Of a DNA stretch of 64,000 nucleotides, positions 16,365 to 25,763 are shown piece by piece; position 1 is the stretch's first letter; each line of letters opens with the position of its first letter. The stretch is from contig NZ_JAFBCY010000003.1 of the NCBI RefSeq assembly GCF_016907975.1, forward strand, positions 744,001 through 808,000, written 5' to 3'. The notes under the pieces were generated by a model that saw only the letters and a list, made by a program, of their open reading frames with translations, did not search any database and was not told the origin of the DNA. Source of the DNA: Methylopila capsulata. Its GTDB lineage: Bacteria > Pseudomonadota > Alphaproteobacteria > Rhizobiales > Methylopilaceae. The position numbers were made by a program, and so were the translations under genes.

Positions 16365-17201
16365 TCAATGGGCCGCAGCGTGCGCGCCGGCGCCCCAGAC
16401 GTAGATCGCCGCGAACAGGAACAGCCACACCACATCGACGAAGTGCCAGTACCAGGCCGCCGCCTCGAAGCCGAAGTGCTGCTTCGGGGTGAAGTGGCCG
16501 GCGTAGACGCGGGCGAGGCAGACCGCGAGGAAGATGGTTCCGACGATCACGTGGAAGCCGTGGAAGCCGGTCGCCATGAAGAAGGTCGCGCCGTAGATGT
16601 TCTCGGAGAACTTGAACGCGGCCTCGGAATATTCGACCGCCTGGAACACCGAGAACAGCGCGCCGAGGCCGATCGTCAGCCACAGGGCGATCTTGAGGCT
16701 GCGGCGGTCGCCATGCAGCAGCGCATGGTGCGCCCAGGTCACCGTGGTGCCCGAGGTCAGCAGGATCAGCGTGTTGACCAGCGGCAGGTGCCACGGGTCG
16801 AAGGTCTGGATGCCCGTGGGGGGCCACACGCCGCCGGTCGCCTCAAGCCGCTGGAACTGGTGCGCCTCGTTCGGGAACAGGGCCACATCGAAGTAGGCCC
16901 AGAACCACGCGACGAAGAACATCACCTCGGAGGCGATGAACAGGATCATGCCGTAGCGCATGTGGATCTGAACGACGCGGGTGTGGAAGCCGGCGTGGGC
17001 CTCCTTGATGACGTCGCGCCACCAGGCGATCGCGGTGTAGAGCACGCCCGCGAAGCCGGCGAGCCCGATCCACGGCGTGTGGCCGTGCATCCATAGCACC
17101 GCGCCGACAGCCATGACGAAGGCCGCCATCGAGGCGAGGAACGGCCACGGGCTCGGGTCCACGAGGTGGTAGTCGTGATGCTTGGCGTGGGCGTCGGCCA
17201 T
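16365..17201 (-). CDS. ctaE: Cytochrome c oxidase subunit III
   Basis: The 278-residue membrane protein has seven predicted helices and family marks [11 protein letters not shown] at the start, [15 protein letters not shown] (with the conserved glutamate) in the middle and [14 protein letters not shown] later. It is the third core subunit of the aa3 oxidase in the inner membrane. It follows ctaG by 62 bp in the same operon and ends before the hairpin at 16302-16334. Confidence 0.96.
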   Translation of the reverse strand: MADAHAKHHDYHLVDPSPWPFLASMAAFVMAVGAVLWMHGHTPWIGLAGFAGVLYTAIAWWRDVIKEAHAGFHTRVVQIHMRYGMILFIASEVMFFVAWFWAYFDVALFPNEAHQFQRLEATGGVWPPTGIQTFDPWHLPLVNTLILLTSGTTVTWAHHALLHGDRRSLKIALWLTIGLGALFSVFQAVEYSEAAFKFSENIYGATFFMATGFHGFHVIVGTIFLAVCLARVYAGHFTPKQHFGFEAAAWYWHFVDVVWLFLFAAIYVWGAGAHAAAH

Positions 17202-17263
17202 GGTCGTCTCCCCGTTATTGTCCTTCGGACCGCGGCTTTTGAGCGTCGCGCCCCGGTGAGCGT

Positions 17264-17863
17264 CTAGAGTTTCGGTCGGTCATCCTTCACGGCGGCGAGC
17301 GGCTTGGGGCCCTTCGCCGGGAAGAACGTGTAGGACAGCGTGATCTGCTTCACGCGGTCGAGCTCGCGCTCGTCCGCGATCGTCGGATCGACGAAGAACG
17401 CGACCGGCATGTCGATCTCCTCGCCCGGCTTCAGCGTCTGCTCGGTGAAGCAGAAGCACTGGAGCTTGGCGAAGTAGGCGCCGGTCGTCTCGGGCGTGAC
17501 GTTGTAGGTCGCGGTTCCCGACAGTTCGCGGTCCGAGCGGTTGCGGACCTTGAAGTTCACGAGCTTCGTCTCGCCGACCTTCACCGTGGTCGTCGTGATC
17601 TCCGGCCGGAAGTCCCAGTCGAGTCCCGGGGCGACGTTGCCGTCGAACCGGACGATCATCGTGCGGTCCAGCGCCGCCGCGGGCGCGCTCTTCGCGACCT
17701 GCGTGGTGCCGTCGAAGCCGGTCGCCCGGCAGAACATGTCATAGAGCGGCACCGCGGCGAAGGCCGCGCCGACCATCACCGCGACGAACAGGCTGCAGGC
17801 CGCGGCCACGTTGCGGTGGCGGCGGTCGAGATCGGTCGTCGGCTTCGGCGCCTGTTCGGTCAC
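17264..17863 (-). CDS. ctaG: Cytochrome c oxidase assembly protein CtaG (Cox11)
   Basis: It delivers copper to the CuB site of subunit I. The 199-residue protein has one N-terminal membrane helix (about 19-40) and a periplasmic domain with the copper-binding motif CFCF (in [11 protein letters not shown]). The segment [13 protein letters not shown] is typical of Cox11. The start is GTG at 17861-17863. It lies 16 bp after the coxF-like gene. Confidence 0.95.
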   Translation of the reverse strand: MTEQAPKPTTDLDRRHRNVAAACSLFVAVMVGAAFAAVPLYDMFCRATGFDGTTQVAKSAPAAALDRTMIVRFDGNVAPGLDWDFRPEITTTTVKVGETKLVNFKVRNRSDRELSGTATYNVTPETTGAYFAKLQCFCFTEQTLKPGEEIDMPVAFFVDPTIADERELDRVKQITLSYTFFPAKGPKPLAAVKDDRPKL

Positions 17864-17879
17864 CGTTCGGTCTCCACGC

Positions 17880-18038
17880 TCACAGGGGCCGATTGAGGAC
17901 GTTGCCGCCCAGTTTGAAGATTGTCACCAGCCAGAACAGCACCACCAGCGCGCCCAGCGCCCAGGCGATGGCGACGTTCCGCCGCCGCCGCTGACGCTGC
18001 TGCTCCGTGGTCAGGCGGACGCCGTCCTCCTCGGCCAT
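17880..18038 (-). CDS. CoxF-like small membrane protein
   Basis: A 52-residue protein: a charged N-terminal half rich in Gln and Arg (EQQRQRRRRN), then one membrane helix (about 22-42), ending FKLGGNVLNRPL. A protein of this size and shape sits between ctaB and ctaG in many alphaproteobacterial oxidase operons and is called CoxF; its role is not well defined. Its ATG (18036-18038) is next to the stop of ctaB, so translation is coupled. Confidence 0.82.
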   Translation of the reverse strand: MAEEDGVRLTTEQQRQRRRRNVAIAWALGALVVLFWLVTIFKLGGNVLNRPL

Positions 18039-19003
18039 CACATCCAGCCGTCGAACGGCGCGGTCAGCGCCGCGACCCCGAAGCTCTTTTCGATCAGGAT
18101 CGTGGCGAACAGCGCCGTCAAATAGAACAGCGAATAGGCGAACAGCTTGCCCGCGGCGCGGCGCGCCGGGACGCCCTCGCGCAGCCGGTAGACGCGCCAG
18201 GCGAAGCCGACGAAGGCGAGACCGGCGACGCTCGACAGCGTCAGGTAGGCCCAACCGCCGAGCCCGATCGCGGCCGGCAGCACGCCGAGCGGCGCCAGCG
18301 CGAGCGAATAGAGCAGGATCTGCCAGCGGGTCTCGTCCTCGCCGGCGACGACGGGAAGCATCGGCACGCCGGCCCGCGCGTAGTCCTCGGACTTGATCAG
18401 GGCGAGCGCCCAGAAGTGCGGCGGCGTCCACATGAAGATGATGGCGACGAGCGTCGCGCTCTCGAGCCCGACCGTCCCCGTCGCCGCCGCCCAGCCGATC
18501 ATCGGCGGCAGCGCGCCGGCGAGCCCGCCGATGACGATGTTCTGAGGCGTCCAGCGCTTCAGCCACATCGTGTAGACGACGACGTAGAAGAAGATCGTGA
18601 AGGCGAGCAGCCCGCCCGCCAGCCAGTTCGTGGCGAGGCCGAGCAGCATCACCGAGACGCCGGAGAGCAGCAGGCCGAAGCCGAGCGCCTCGCCCGGCGC
18701 CACGCGACCCGCGGGGATCGGCCGGTTCTGCGTGCGGGTCATGACCGCGTCGATGTCGGCGTCCCACCACATGTTCAGCGCCCCCGAGGCGCCGGCGCCG
18801 ACGGCGACGCAGAGCAGCGCGATCGCGCCGAGCACCGGGTGCAGGCCGCCGGGCGCGGCGACGAGGCCAACGAGCGCCGTGAAGATCACGAGCGACATCA
18901 CCCGCGGCTTCAGGAGCGCGACGAAGTCCTCCACGCCGGCGAGGCTCGGGCCGGGGCCCGTCAGCGTCGGGGCGTCGAGATGATCGTCGTGAGCGAGGGA
19001 CAT
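18038..19003 (-). CDS. ctaB: Heme O synthase (protoheme IX farnesyltransferase)
   Basis: It adds a farnesyl group to heme b to make heme O, the precursor of heme a. The 321-residue protein is a polytopic UbiA-family prenyltransferase. The first Asp-rich motif is [15 protein letters not shown] (77-91) followed by NRPIPAGRV; a second lies at [13 protein letters not shown]. It is in the order ctaD-ctaB-coxF-ctaG usual for this operon. Confidence 0.96.
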   Translation of the reverse strand: MSLAHDDHLDAPTLTGPGPSLAGVEDFVALLKPRVMSLVIFTALVGLVAAPGGLHPVLGAIALLCVAVGAGASGALNMWWDADIDAVMTRTQNRPIPAGRVAPGEALGFGLLLSGVSVMLLGLATNWLAGGLLAFTIFFYVVVYTMWLKRWTPQNIVIGGLAGALPPMIGWAAATGTVGLESATLVAIIFMWTPPHFWALALIKSEDYARAGVPMLPVVAGEDETRWQILLYSLALAPLGVLPAAIGLGGWAYLTLSSVAGLAFVGFAWRVYRLREGVPARRAAGKLFAYSLFYLTALFATILIEKSFGVAALTAPFDGWM

Positions 19004-19047
19004 GAAGGGGTACGCGCCTGACTTGAGGTTGAGCCCGGTCGGGGCAG

Positions 19048-19082
19048 GAGCGGCCGGAGGGGCGAAGCCCGCCCGGCCGCTC
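19048..19082 (-). other. Hairpin between ctaD and ctaB
   Basis: A 10-bp stem GAGCGGCCGG/CCGGCCGCTC closes a smaller GGGC-GAA-GCCC hairpin, seven bases after the ctaD stop. No T-run follows. It could lower expression of the assembly genes compared with ctaD or protect the ctaD mRNA end. Confidence 0.55.
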
Positions 19083-19088
19083 GGAAGG

Positions 19089-20699
19089 TCACTTCACGCG
19101 GGGCAGCGTCTCGAACTGGTGGAACGGCGGGGGCGAAGGCAGCGTCCACTCGAGCGTCGTGGCGCCCGGACCCCAGGGGTTATCGCCCGCCACGCGCTTC
19201 TTCGAGAAGGCCTCGAACACGCCGAAGAGGAAGATGAACACGCCGACCGCCGAGATGTACGACCCGACCGAGGACACGAAGTTCCAGCCGGCGAACGCGT
19301 CGGGGTAGTCGACGTAGCGACGCGGCATGCCTGACAGGCCGAGGAAGTGCTGCGGGAAGAACACGAGGTTCACGCCGATGAACGTGACCCAGAAGTGGGT
19401 CTTCGCGATCGTCTCGTTGTACATGTAGCCGAACATCTTCGGGAACCAGTAGTACCAGCCCGCGAAGATGGCGAAGACCGCGCCGAGCGACAGCACGTAG
19501 TGGAAGTGCGCCACCACGTAATAAGTGTCGTGCAGCGACCGGTCGATGCCGGCGTTCGACAGCACCACGCCGGTGACGCCGCCGAGCGTGAACAGGAAGA
19601 TGAAGCCGATCGCCCAGTACATCGGGGCGCGGAGGCTGATCGAACCGCCCCACATCGTCGCGATCCACGAGAAGATCTTCACGCCCGTGGGCACCGCGAT
19701 GACCATCGTGGCGAACACGAAATAGGCCTGCGTGTTCACCGAAATGCCGGAGGTGTACATGTGGTGCGCCCACACGACGAAGCCGACCACGCCGATCGCG
19801 ACCATGGCGTAGGCCATGCCGAGGTAGCCGAACACGGGCTTGCGCGAGAAGGTCGAGATGATGTGGCTGATGATGCCGAAGCCCGGCAGGATCAGGATGT
19901 ACACTTCCGGGTGCCCGAAGAACCAGAACAGGTGCTGGTAGAGGATCGGGTCGCCGCCGCCGGCCGGCGAGAAGAAGGTCGTGCCGAAGTTGCGGTCGGT
20001 GAGCAGCATGGTGATCGCGCCGGCGAGGACCGGGAGCGAGAGCAGCAGCAGGAACGCCGTCACCAGCACCGCCCAGGCGAACAGCGGCATCTTGTGCAGC
20101 GTCATGCCCGGGGCGCGCATGTTGAAGATCGTCGTGATGAAGTTGATCGCGCCCAGGATCGAGGACGCGCCGGCGATGTGCAGGCCGAGGATCGCGAAGT
20201 CCATGGCCGGGCCGGGCTGGCCGCTCGTCGAATAGGGCGGATAGATCGTCCAGCCGCCCGAAACGCCGTGCGAGCCCGGCGCGCCCTCGACGAAGAGCGA
20301 GGTGATGAGCAGGCCGACCGCGGGGATGAGCAGCCAGAAGGAGATGTTGTTCATGCGCGGGAACGCCATGTCAGGCGCGCCGATCATGAGGGGCACGAAC
20401 CAGTTGCCGAAACCGCCGATCATCGCCGGCATCACCATGAAGAAGATCATGATGAGGCCGTGCGCCGTGGTGAAGGCGTTGAAGGTGTTCGGGTTGGTGA
20501 AGAACTGCATGCCCGGCTGCTGCAGCTCGAGGCGGATGCCGATCGAGAGCGCGCCGCCCAGGATCCCCGCGCAGATCGCGAAGATCAGGTACATCGTGCC
20601 GATGTCTTTGTGGTTCGTCGAATACACGTAGCGCCGCCATCCCGTCGGATGGTCGTGCCCCGCGTGCGTCGTACCATGGGCGTGAGCCGCAGTGGCCAT
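19089..20699 (-). CDS. ctaD: Cytochrome c oxidase subunit I
   Basis: This is the catalytic subunit of the aa3 oxidase, holding heme a, heme a3 and CuB. It is a 536-residue protein with about twelve helices. Heme and copper ligands are in recognisable segments: [37 protein letters not shown] and [14 protein letters not shown]. The ATG at 20697-20699 (MATAAHAHG) has a good GGGAG site eight bases away. A TTG at 20718-20720 gives a seven-residue-longer product but no better site. It follows ctaC. Confidence 0.97.
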   Translation of the reverse strand: MATAAHAHGTTHAGHDHPTGWRRYVYSTNHKDIGTMYLIFAICAGILGGALSIGIRLELQQPGMQFFTNPNTFNAFTTAHGLIMIFFMVMPAMIGGFGNWFVPLMIGAPDMAFPRMNNISFWLLIPAVGLLITSLFVEGAPGSHGVSGGWTIYPPYSTSGQPGPAMDFAILGLHIAGASSILGAINFITTIFNMRAPGMTLHKMPLFAWAVLVTAFLLLLSLPVLAGAITMLLTDRNFGTTFFSPAGGGDPILYQHLFWFFGHPEVYILILPGFGIISHIISTFSRKPVFGYLGMAYAMVAIGVVGFVVWAHHMYTSGISVNTQAYFVFATMVIAVPTGVKIFSWIATMWGGSISLRAPMYWAIGFIFLFTLGGVTGVVLSNAGIDRSLHDTYYVVAHFHYVLSLGAVFAIFAGWYYWFPKMFGYMYNETIAKTHFWVTFIGVNLVFFPQHFLGLSGMPRRYVDYPDAFAGWNFVSSVGSYISAVGVFIFLFGVFEAFSKKRVAGDNPWGPGATTLEWTLPSPPPFHQFETLPRVK

Positions 20700-20739
20700 A
20701 GCCTCGTCTCCCTGACTCAAGTCTTTTTCGGGCGGTCGA

Positions 20740-21600
20740 TCAGCGCTGCGCGACGGTCGCGCCGCCCTGCTCGATCGACGCCTCGAGCAGCTTCTTGGCT
20801 TCTTCGGTGTCCGACTTCGCGGCTTCGAGCCAGCGGCCGTACAGCTCCTCGTTCACCACCCGGATCACGATCGGCATGAAGGCGTGGTCCTGGCCGCAGA
20901 GCTCGGAGCACTGGCCGTGGTAGACGCCTTCTTTGTCGGCGCGGAACCAGGTCTCGTTGTTGCGGCCCGGAACGGCGTCCACCTTCACGCCGAAGGACGG
21001 CATGGCGAAGGAGTGGATCACGTCCTCGGAGGTCACCTGCACGCGGACCACCTTGCCGACGGGCACCACAGCCTCGTTGTCGACGGTCAGCAGCCGGGGC
21101 TGGCCGGGCTTGAGGTCGCTGTCCTGCGCCATCACGGCGGTCAGCGTCAACTCGTCGGCGTCGGGATAGACGATGTCCCAGTTCCACTGGCGGCCGACGA
21201 TCTTGATGTTCAGATCGCCCGGGGGCGGGGTGTACTGGGCGTAGAGCAGACGGAAGGACGGCACGGCGATCGCGACCAGGATCAGGACCGGCGCGATCGT
21301 CCAGACCACCTCGAGCATCGTGTGATGCGTGGTCTTGGACGGAACCGGGTTCTTATCCTCGCGGAAGCGCACCACGACGTAGATCAGAAGCGCCAGCACG
21401 AACAACGTGATGACGGTGATGATCGCCAGGATGAAGTTATGGAAGTCGTGGATCTGCTCGAAGATCGGCGTGACGGCGTCCTGGAAGCCAATCTCCCACG
21501 GGCTGGGCTGGCCGGCGGCGGCCAGCGCCGGCGCGGCGCCGATGATCGAGGCCGCCGCGGCGGCGATCGTGAGCGTCGTCAGACGTCCGGTTGGAAACAT
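20740..21600 (-). CDS. ctaC: Cytochrome c oxidase subunit II
   Basis: It receives electrons from cytochrome c at the CuA centre. It has a signal peptide, two membrane helices and a periplasmic cupredoxin domain. CuA ligands are in HSFAMPSFG and in [15 protein letters not shown]. The aromatic electron-entry segment QWNWDI is also present. I chose the ATG at 21598-21600 (MFPTGRL), preceded by GAGAGG at six bases, giving 286 residues. An upstream in-frame start at 21657 would add a charged 19-residue extension. It is the first gene of the operon. Confidence 0.96.
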   Translation of the reverse strand: MFPTGRLTTLTIAAAAASIIGAAPALAAAGQPSPWEIGFQDAVTPIFEQIHDFHNFILAIITVITLFVLALLIYVVVRFREDKNPVPSKTTHHTMLEVVWTIAPVLILVAIAVPSFRLLYAQYTPPPGDLNIKIVGRQWNWDIVYPDADELTLTAVMAQDSDLKPGQPRLLTVDNEAVVPVGKVVRVQVTSEDVIHSFAMPSFGVKVDAVPGRNNETWFRADKEGVYHGQCSELCGQDHAFMPIVIRVVNEELYGRWLEAAKSDTEEAKKLLEASIEQGGATVAQR

Positions 21601-21942
21601 GCCAGCCTCTCGTCGCTTCCCAAGGGCCGGTTTCGCCCTTTTTTGTTGTCTTGTCATGCCCCTGCCCGGCGGAGCGAGCCCGCCAATGGTCGGAGCCGGT
21701 CGGGCCCAAGCGGCCGGCCCGCGCGGACGAATCCGTACGTGCGGCAGGCTGTAGGGGGTCTAACCTGCTTTCTTGAAATCATAAAGGTTGCGCAAGCTCA
21801 ATGTGGCGCCTCAGTGACTTCCATGCGGCATAAGGGCGCGAAAAACCGCAGTCCCGAGACGACCTTGGGCGCACGGCCGTCAGCTTGACACGCCGCTCCG
21901 CTCTGCTACGCCCGAACGGTCCGTATCCGGAGACCGCCCCAC
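21601..21942. other. Divergent control region between ctaC and ialB
   Basis: This 342-bp space must hold the promoters for the cytochrome oxidase operon (leftward) and the IalB gene (rightward). A TTGACA is visible for the rightward gene and is listed separately. No clear leftward promoter or known operator was found. Confidence 0.5.
21885..21912 (+). promoter_or_regulatory. Candidate promoter of the ialB-like gene
   Basis: A -35 match TTGACA (21885-21890) is followed after 16 bases by TACGCC, a weak -10. It lies about 30 bp before the GTG start. Confidence 0.35.
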
Positions 21943-22446
21943 GTGCCTCGCATCCGTTCTCTGGCGCCCGCCGCCGCAGCCGCTCTGATCGGGCTCGCGC
22001 CGGTCGTCGCCGCCGCCCAGGGCGCGGTCAAGGCCACCCACGGCGATTGGCAAATGCGCTGCGACACGCCGGCGGGAGCGCAAGGCGAGCAGTGCGCTCT
22101 GATCCAGAGCGTGACCGCCGACGACATGCCGAATGTCGGCCTCACGGTCATCGTGCTGAAGACCGCCGACAAAAAGAGCCGCCTCCTGCGCGTGCTGGCG
22201 CCGCTCGGCGTGCTGCTGCCGTCGGGACTGGGCCTGCGGATCGACCAGAATGAGGTGGGCCGCGCCGGCTTCGTCCGCTGCCTGCAGAACGGCTGCGTGG
22301 CCGAGGTCGTGCTGGAGGACACCCTCGTCGGCCAGCTCCGCAACGGCCAGAGCGCGACCTTCATCATCTTCCAGACCCCCGAGAAGGGCATCGGCATTCC
22401 GGTGTCCCTGAAGGGCTTCGGGCCTGGCTACGACGCCCTTCCGTAA
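21943..22446 (+). CDS. Invasion-associated locus B (IalB) family protein
   Basis: The 167-residue protein has a signal peptide (about 1-24, ending VVAAAQG) and a beta-rich domain with paired cysteines (QMRCDT, GEQCAL, VRCLQNGC). Family marks include GDWQMRCDT and the C-terminal FQTPEKGIGIPVSLKGF. IalB relatives are periplasmic or envelope proteins; the name comes from Bartonella and does not imply virulence here. The start is GTG at 21943. It is divergent from ctaC. Confidence 0.88.
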   Translation: MPRIRSLAPAAAAALIGLAPVVAAAQGAVKATHGDWQMRCDTPAGAQGEQCALIQSVTADDMPNVGLTVIVLKTADKKSRLLRVLAPLGVLLPSGLGLRIDQNEVGRAGFVRCLQNGCVAEVVLEDTLVGQLRNGQSATFIIFQTPEKGIGIPVSLKGFGPGYDALP

Positions 22447-22459
22447 GGCTCGGGTCCGC

Positions 22460-22660
22460 TCAAAGTCCTTCGAACACGATCATCACAATCGCGTAGACGA
22501 TCATGACCGCGCAGAACGCCAGCGCGGCGCGGGACGTGCGCCGTCGCCGGGGCGCTGGCTCCGGAACCGAAACGCGGCGGCCGAAGGGCGGGCGGCCCGG
22601 TTGCGCCGGCGGGGACGTCGGCGGGCGAAGGCGCTTGAAGGTGCGAGCGGCGTCGGCCAT
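22460..22660 (-). CDS. Small single-helix membrane protein
   Basis: A 66-residue frame: a basic, Pro/Arg-rich N-terminal part followed by one C-terminal membrane helix (ALAFCAVMIVYAIVMIVF). It looks like a tail-anchored or bitopic small protein. There is no recognised family, and composition alone cannot exclude a chance frame. Confidence 0.5.
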   Translation of the reverse strand: MADAARTFKRLRPPTSPPAQPGRPPFGRRVSVPEPAPRRRRTSRAALAFCAVMIVYAIVMIVFEGL

Positions 22661-22749
22661 GGCGTTCGCGGAGATACCGCCGCCGACGCCGGCCGCAAGC
22701 TCTCACGTCCGCGCGTAGTGAACGATCGATAATTTCAGAGCGTCGATCG

Positions 22750-23577
22750 TTAACCGTTTCGGGGGGCGCCGCAGGCCTCTCGGACGGCGTCGGCGACGGC
22801 TGTCACGAGACGCGTCTCGCCGGCGAGTTCGACGCCGTCCAGCGCGGTCACCGGCATCACGAGCCGGACGCTGTTGGTGGCGAAGACCGCGTCGGCGGCG
22901 CCCAGATCGGCGCGCGGCAGCGGGCGCTCCTGCGGCGTGAGGTCCAAGGCGGGCGCGATCTCCAGGACGAGCCGTCGCATGATCCCCGGCAGCACGCCTT
23001 CGGACGCCGGCGGGGTGACGAGCGTCCGGCCGAACAGCGCGAAGAGGTTCGCCATCGAGGTCGACGCGGCGCGGCCGTGGACGTTGAGCATCAGCGCGTC
23101 GTCCGCGCCCGCGCTCCGCGCCTCGTCGTAGGCCAGCACGCTGTCGAGGTAGGACAGCGTCTTGGCGCGCGACGCGAAGGACGTCGGGTTGCGCTGGACT
23201 GCGACCGTGGCGAGCCGGATCGGCGCGCCGAGCGTCGCCCAGGGGAACGGCGTCCGCGCCGCGATCACGGTCGGCGCGCAGGTCTGGGGGATCGCGAGCC
23301 CGCGCGCGCCGGCTCCGCGGGTCACGGTGAGGCGCACGACGGCGTCGCCGCCCTCCCCCGCCAGAGCCGCCGCTTCCGCTGCGAGCGCGGCGCGGTCGAC
23401 CGGCAACCGGATTTCGGCCGCGGCCTGGACCATGCGGTCGAGATGGGCCTCGAGCGCGGCGGGACGGCCGCCGAAGACGGCGATGGTCTCGAACAGTCCG
23501 TCGCCGAGCGTCAGGCCGCGGTCCGCGAGGTCGAACGGCGCGACCCCGCCCACAGCGGCGCCGTTCAGACGAGGCAC
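22750..23577 (-). CDS. pabC: Aminotransferase class IV, probable aminodeoxychorismate lyase
   Basis: It likely releases pyruvate from 4-amino-4-deoxychorismate to give 4-aminobenzoate for folate. The 275-residue PLP fold-type IV protein has the DRGLTLGDGLFETIAV start, the PLP-lysine region SRAKTLSYLDSVLAYDEA, and the glycine-rich PPASEGVLPGIMRRLVLE. Specificity is taken from its place directly after pabB and pabA. A D-amino acid or branched-chain aminotransferase would look similar. The GTG start lies inside the end of pabA (13-bp overlap). Confidence 0.85.
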   Translation of the reverse strand: MPRLNGAAVGGVAPFDLADRGLTLGDGLFETIAVFGGRPAALEAHLDRMVQAAAEIRLPVDRAALAAEAAALAGEGGDAVVRLTVTRGAGARGLAIPQTCAPTVIAARTPFPWATLGAPIRLATVAVQRNPTSFASRAKTLSYLDSVLAYDEARSAGADDALMLNVHGRAASTSMANLFALFGRTLVTPPASEGVLPGIMRRLVLEIAPALDLTPQERPLPRADLGAADAVFATNSVRLVMPVTALDGVELAGETRLVTAVADAVREACGAPRNG

Positions 23578-24158
23578 GGCGCGCGCGCCTCCGCCATGGC
23601 CAGGAAGTTCCGGAGCAGCGCGTGCCCGCTGTCGGTGAGGATCGACTCCGGATGAAACTGCACGCCGACCGTCGGATGCTCCGCGTGCGCCAGCGCCATG
23701 ACCTCGCCCTCCTCCGAAGTCGCCGTCACGCGCAGCGGCCCGGCGTAACCCTCGTCGAACGCGACGATCAGGGAGTGATAGCGCCCGACGGTGAGCGGGT
23801 CGGGAAGCCCGGCGAACAGGCCCTCGCCGTCATGCGCGACGCGGGAGGCGCGGCCGTGGAGGGGGCGCCGGGCGCGAACGACGCGGCCTCCGAAGACCTC
23901 GCCGATCGCCTGGTGGCCGAGGCAGATGCCGAGGATCGGCACCACGCCCGACAGCGCCCGGATCAGCGGCAGCGACACGCCGGCTTCGGTCGGGGTGCAG
24001 GGGCCGGGCGAGACGATCACCGCCTCCGGCGCCATCGCCGCGATCTCCCCGACGCCGATCGCGTCGTTGCGCACGACCGTCACCTCGCGGCCGAGCTCCT
24101 CGACGTAGCGGGCGACGTTGAAGACGAAGGAGTCGTAGTTGTCGACGACGAGGATCAT
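23565..24158 (-). CDS. pabA: Aminodeoxychorismate synthase, glutamine amidotransferase subunit
   Basis: It supplies ammonia from glutamine to PabB. The 197-residue class I amidotransferase has the nucleophile Cys79 in GICLGHQAIGE and the His-Glu pair in VGVQFHPESIL. Sequence alone cannot separate PabA from TrpG, but the partner PabB overlaps by four bases (ATGA) and PabC follows. Some bacteria share the subunit with anthranilate synthase. Confidence 0.92.
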   Translation of the reverse strand: MILVVDNYDSFVFNVARYVEELGREVTVVRNDAIGVGEIAAMAPEAVIVSPGPCTPTEAGVSLPLIRALSGVVPILGICLGHQAIGEVFGGRVVRARRPLHGRASRVAHDGEGLFAGLPDPLTVGRYHSLIVAFDEGYAGPLRVTATSEEGEVMALAHAEHPTVGVQFHPESILTDSGHALLRNFLAMAEARAPCLV

Positions 24159-25591
24159 CGGAGCCCTCCGGCGGCCGCGCGCGGCGGCTCGCCGCCGTCC
24201 TTCGTCGCCGCGAGGCCGCCGCCGAAGGCGTCGAACACCGCGCGGGCCTTGGTCAGCGTCTCGTCGTATTCGGCGCGCGGGTCCGACAGCGCGGTGATGC
24301 CGCCGCCGGCCTGGAACAGGGCCTTGCCGCGGGCGAGGGTCGCGGTGCGGATCGCGATGTTGAAGTCGGCGTCGCCGGCGAAGGAGATCCAGCCGATCGA
24401 GCCGCAATAGACGCCGCGAGCGTGGCGCTCCAGTTCGGCGATGATCTCCATGGCGCGGAGCTTCGGGGCGCCGGTGATGGAGCCGCCGGGAAAGCTCGCC
24501 CTGAGCAGATCGGTCACGCCAAGCCCCTCGCGCAACCGCCCGGTCACGACGGAGACCAGGTGATGGACCGAGGCGTAGGTCTCGAGCCCGCACAGCGTCG
24601 GGACCTCGACGGTGCCCGGCCGGCAGACCCGCGACAGGTCGTTGCGCAGCAGGTCGACGATCATGACGTTCTCGGCCCGGTCCTTCTCGGAGGCGAGCAG
24701 CGCGCGGGAGGACGAGCCGTCGGCGTGCGGGTCCGCCCAGCGCTTGGCCGTGCCCTTGATGGGCCGCGCCTCCACGCGGTCGCCCTCGACCGAGACGAAG
24801 CGCTCCGGCGAGCTCGACGCCAGCACGACGTCGCCGAAGGCGAGGTAGGCCGCGAAGGGCGCGGCGTTCCGGGTGCGCAGGCGCCGGTAGAACGCCCAGG
24901 GGTCGAAGCCCGCCGGGAGATCGGCCAGGAAGCGCTGGGCCACGTTCGCCTGAAAGATGTCGCCCGAGAGCACGTAGTCGACGGTGCGTGCGATCGCGCG
25001 CTCGTAGGCCTCGCGGGTGAAGTTCGAGGCGAAGGCGATCGGCTGGGTCGGGGCTGCGGCGCGCGCGACGACAGGGGCCGCGAGCCGCTCCAGCACGTCG
25101 TCGGCGCGGGCGTCCGCGCGCGCCGCGCGGGCCTGTGCGTCGCGCTCCGGCGCGCCGGTCGAGATCAGCCACACCTTCCCCTTGGCGTGGTCGCAGGCGA
25201 TCACCCAGTCGTAGAGCGGCAGCACCGCGTCCGGAACGCCGAGATCGTCCACCTCAGGCGCCGGCAGCCGCTCCAGCCGGCGTCCATAGTCATAGGAGAT
25301 GAAGCCCGCCGCGCCGCCCTGGAACGGCGGAAGATCGGGATGAGCCGGCGCGCGCTCGGCGGCAAGCGCGCGCTCCAGCGCCGCCAGCGGATCGCCGTCG
25401 ACGATCTCCCCGCCCATCCGCGCTCCGGCGGCGTCGACCTCCAGAACGGCGTAGGGGTCGGCCGCAAGGTAGGAGTAGCGGCCGAGCTTCGCGTGCGGCA
25501 TCGCGCTGTCGAGGAAGACGAGATGCGGCAGCCCGGCGAGGCGTTCCGCCAGCGCAGGCATGTCCGTCGTCTGAAGCTCCGCGATCCGCAT
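24155..25591 (-). CDS. pabB: Aminodeoxychorismate synthase component I
   Basis: It converts chorismate plus ammonia to aminodeoxychorismate. The 478-residue protein has the chorismate-binding core with RPIKGTAKR, where Lys in PIKGT is the nucleophile typical of PabB (anthranilate synthase has PIAGT), SDIFQANVAQRF-type and FPGGSITGAPK motifs, and the conserved EKDRAENVMIVDLLRND. The ATG at 25589-25591 begins MRIAELQTTDMP. It is the first gene of pabB-pabA-pabC. Confidence 0.93.
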   Translation of the reverse strand: MRIAELQTTDMPALAERLAGLPHLVFLDSAMPHAKLGRYSYLAADPYAVLEVDAAGARMGGEIVDGDPLAALERALAAERAPAHPDLPPFQGGAAGFISYDYGRRLERLPAPEVDDLGVPDAVLPLYDWVIACDHAKGKVWLISTGAPERDAQARAARADARADDVLERLAAPVVARAAAPTQPIAFASNFTREAYERAIARTVDYVLSGDIFQANVAQRFLADLPAGFDPWAFYRRLRTRNAAPFAAYLAFGDVVLASSSPERFVSVEGDRVEARPIKGTAKRWADPHADGSSSRALLASEKDRAENVMIVDLLRNDLSRVCRPGTVEVPTLCGLETYASVHHLVSVVTGRLREGLGVTDLLRASFPGGSITGAPKLRAMEIIAELERHARGVYCGSIGWISFAGDADFNIAIRTATLARGKALFQAGGGITALSDPRAEYDETLTKARAVFDAFGGGLAATKDGGEPPRAAAGGLR

Positions 25592-25763
25592 CGTCCGTCC
25601 GCATGCTGGCGCCGCCGGTCGCCGGCCGCGCGTGTCGTGTCTTATGATAAGCGCGCTCAAGCCCTGCGTCATGTGCGGCGCGGCGATGCATAGCCGGGGA
25701 TCGCTTGCGAAGGCGAGCCGCAGGGCGCCACATGCGCGGCAATCCTCCCGCCGGAGCCGCCCT

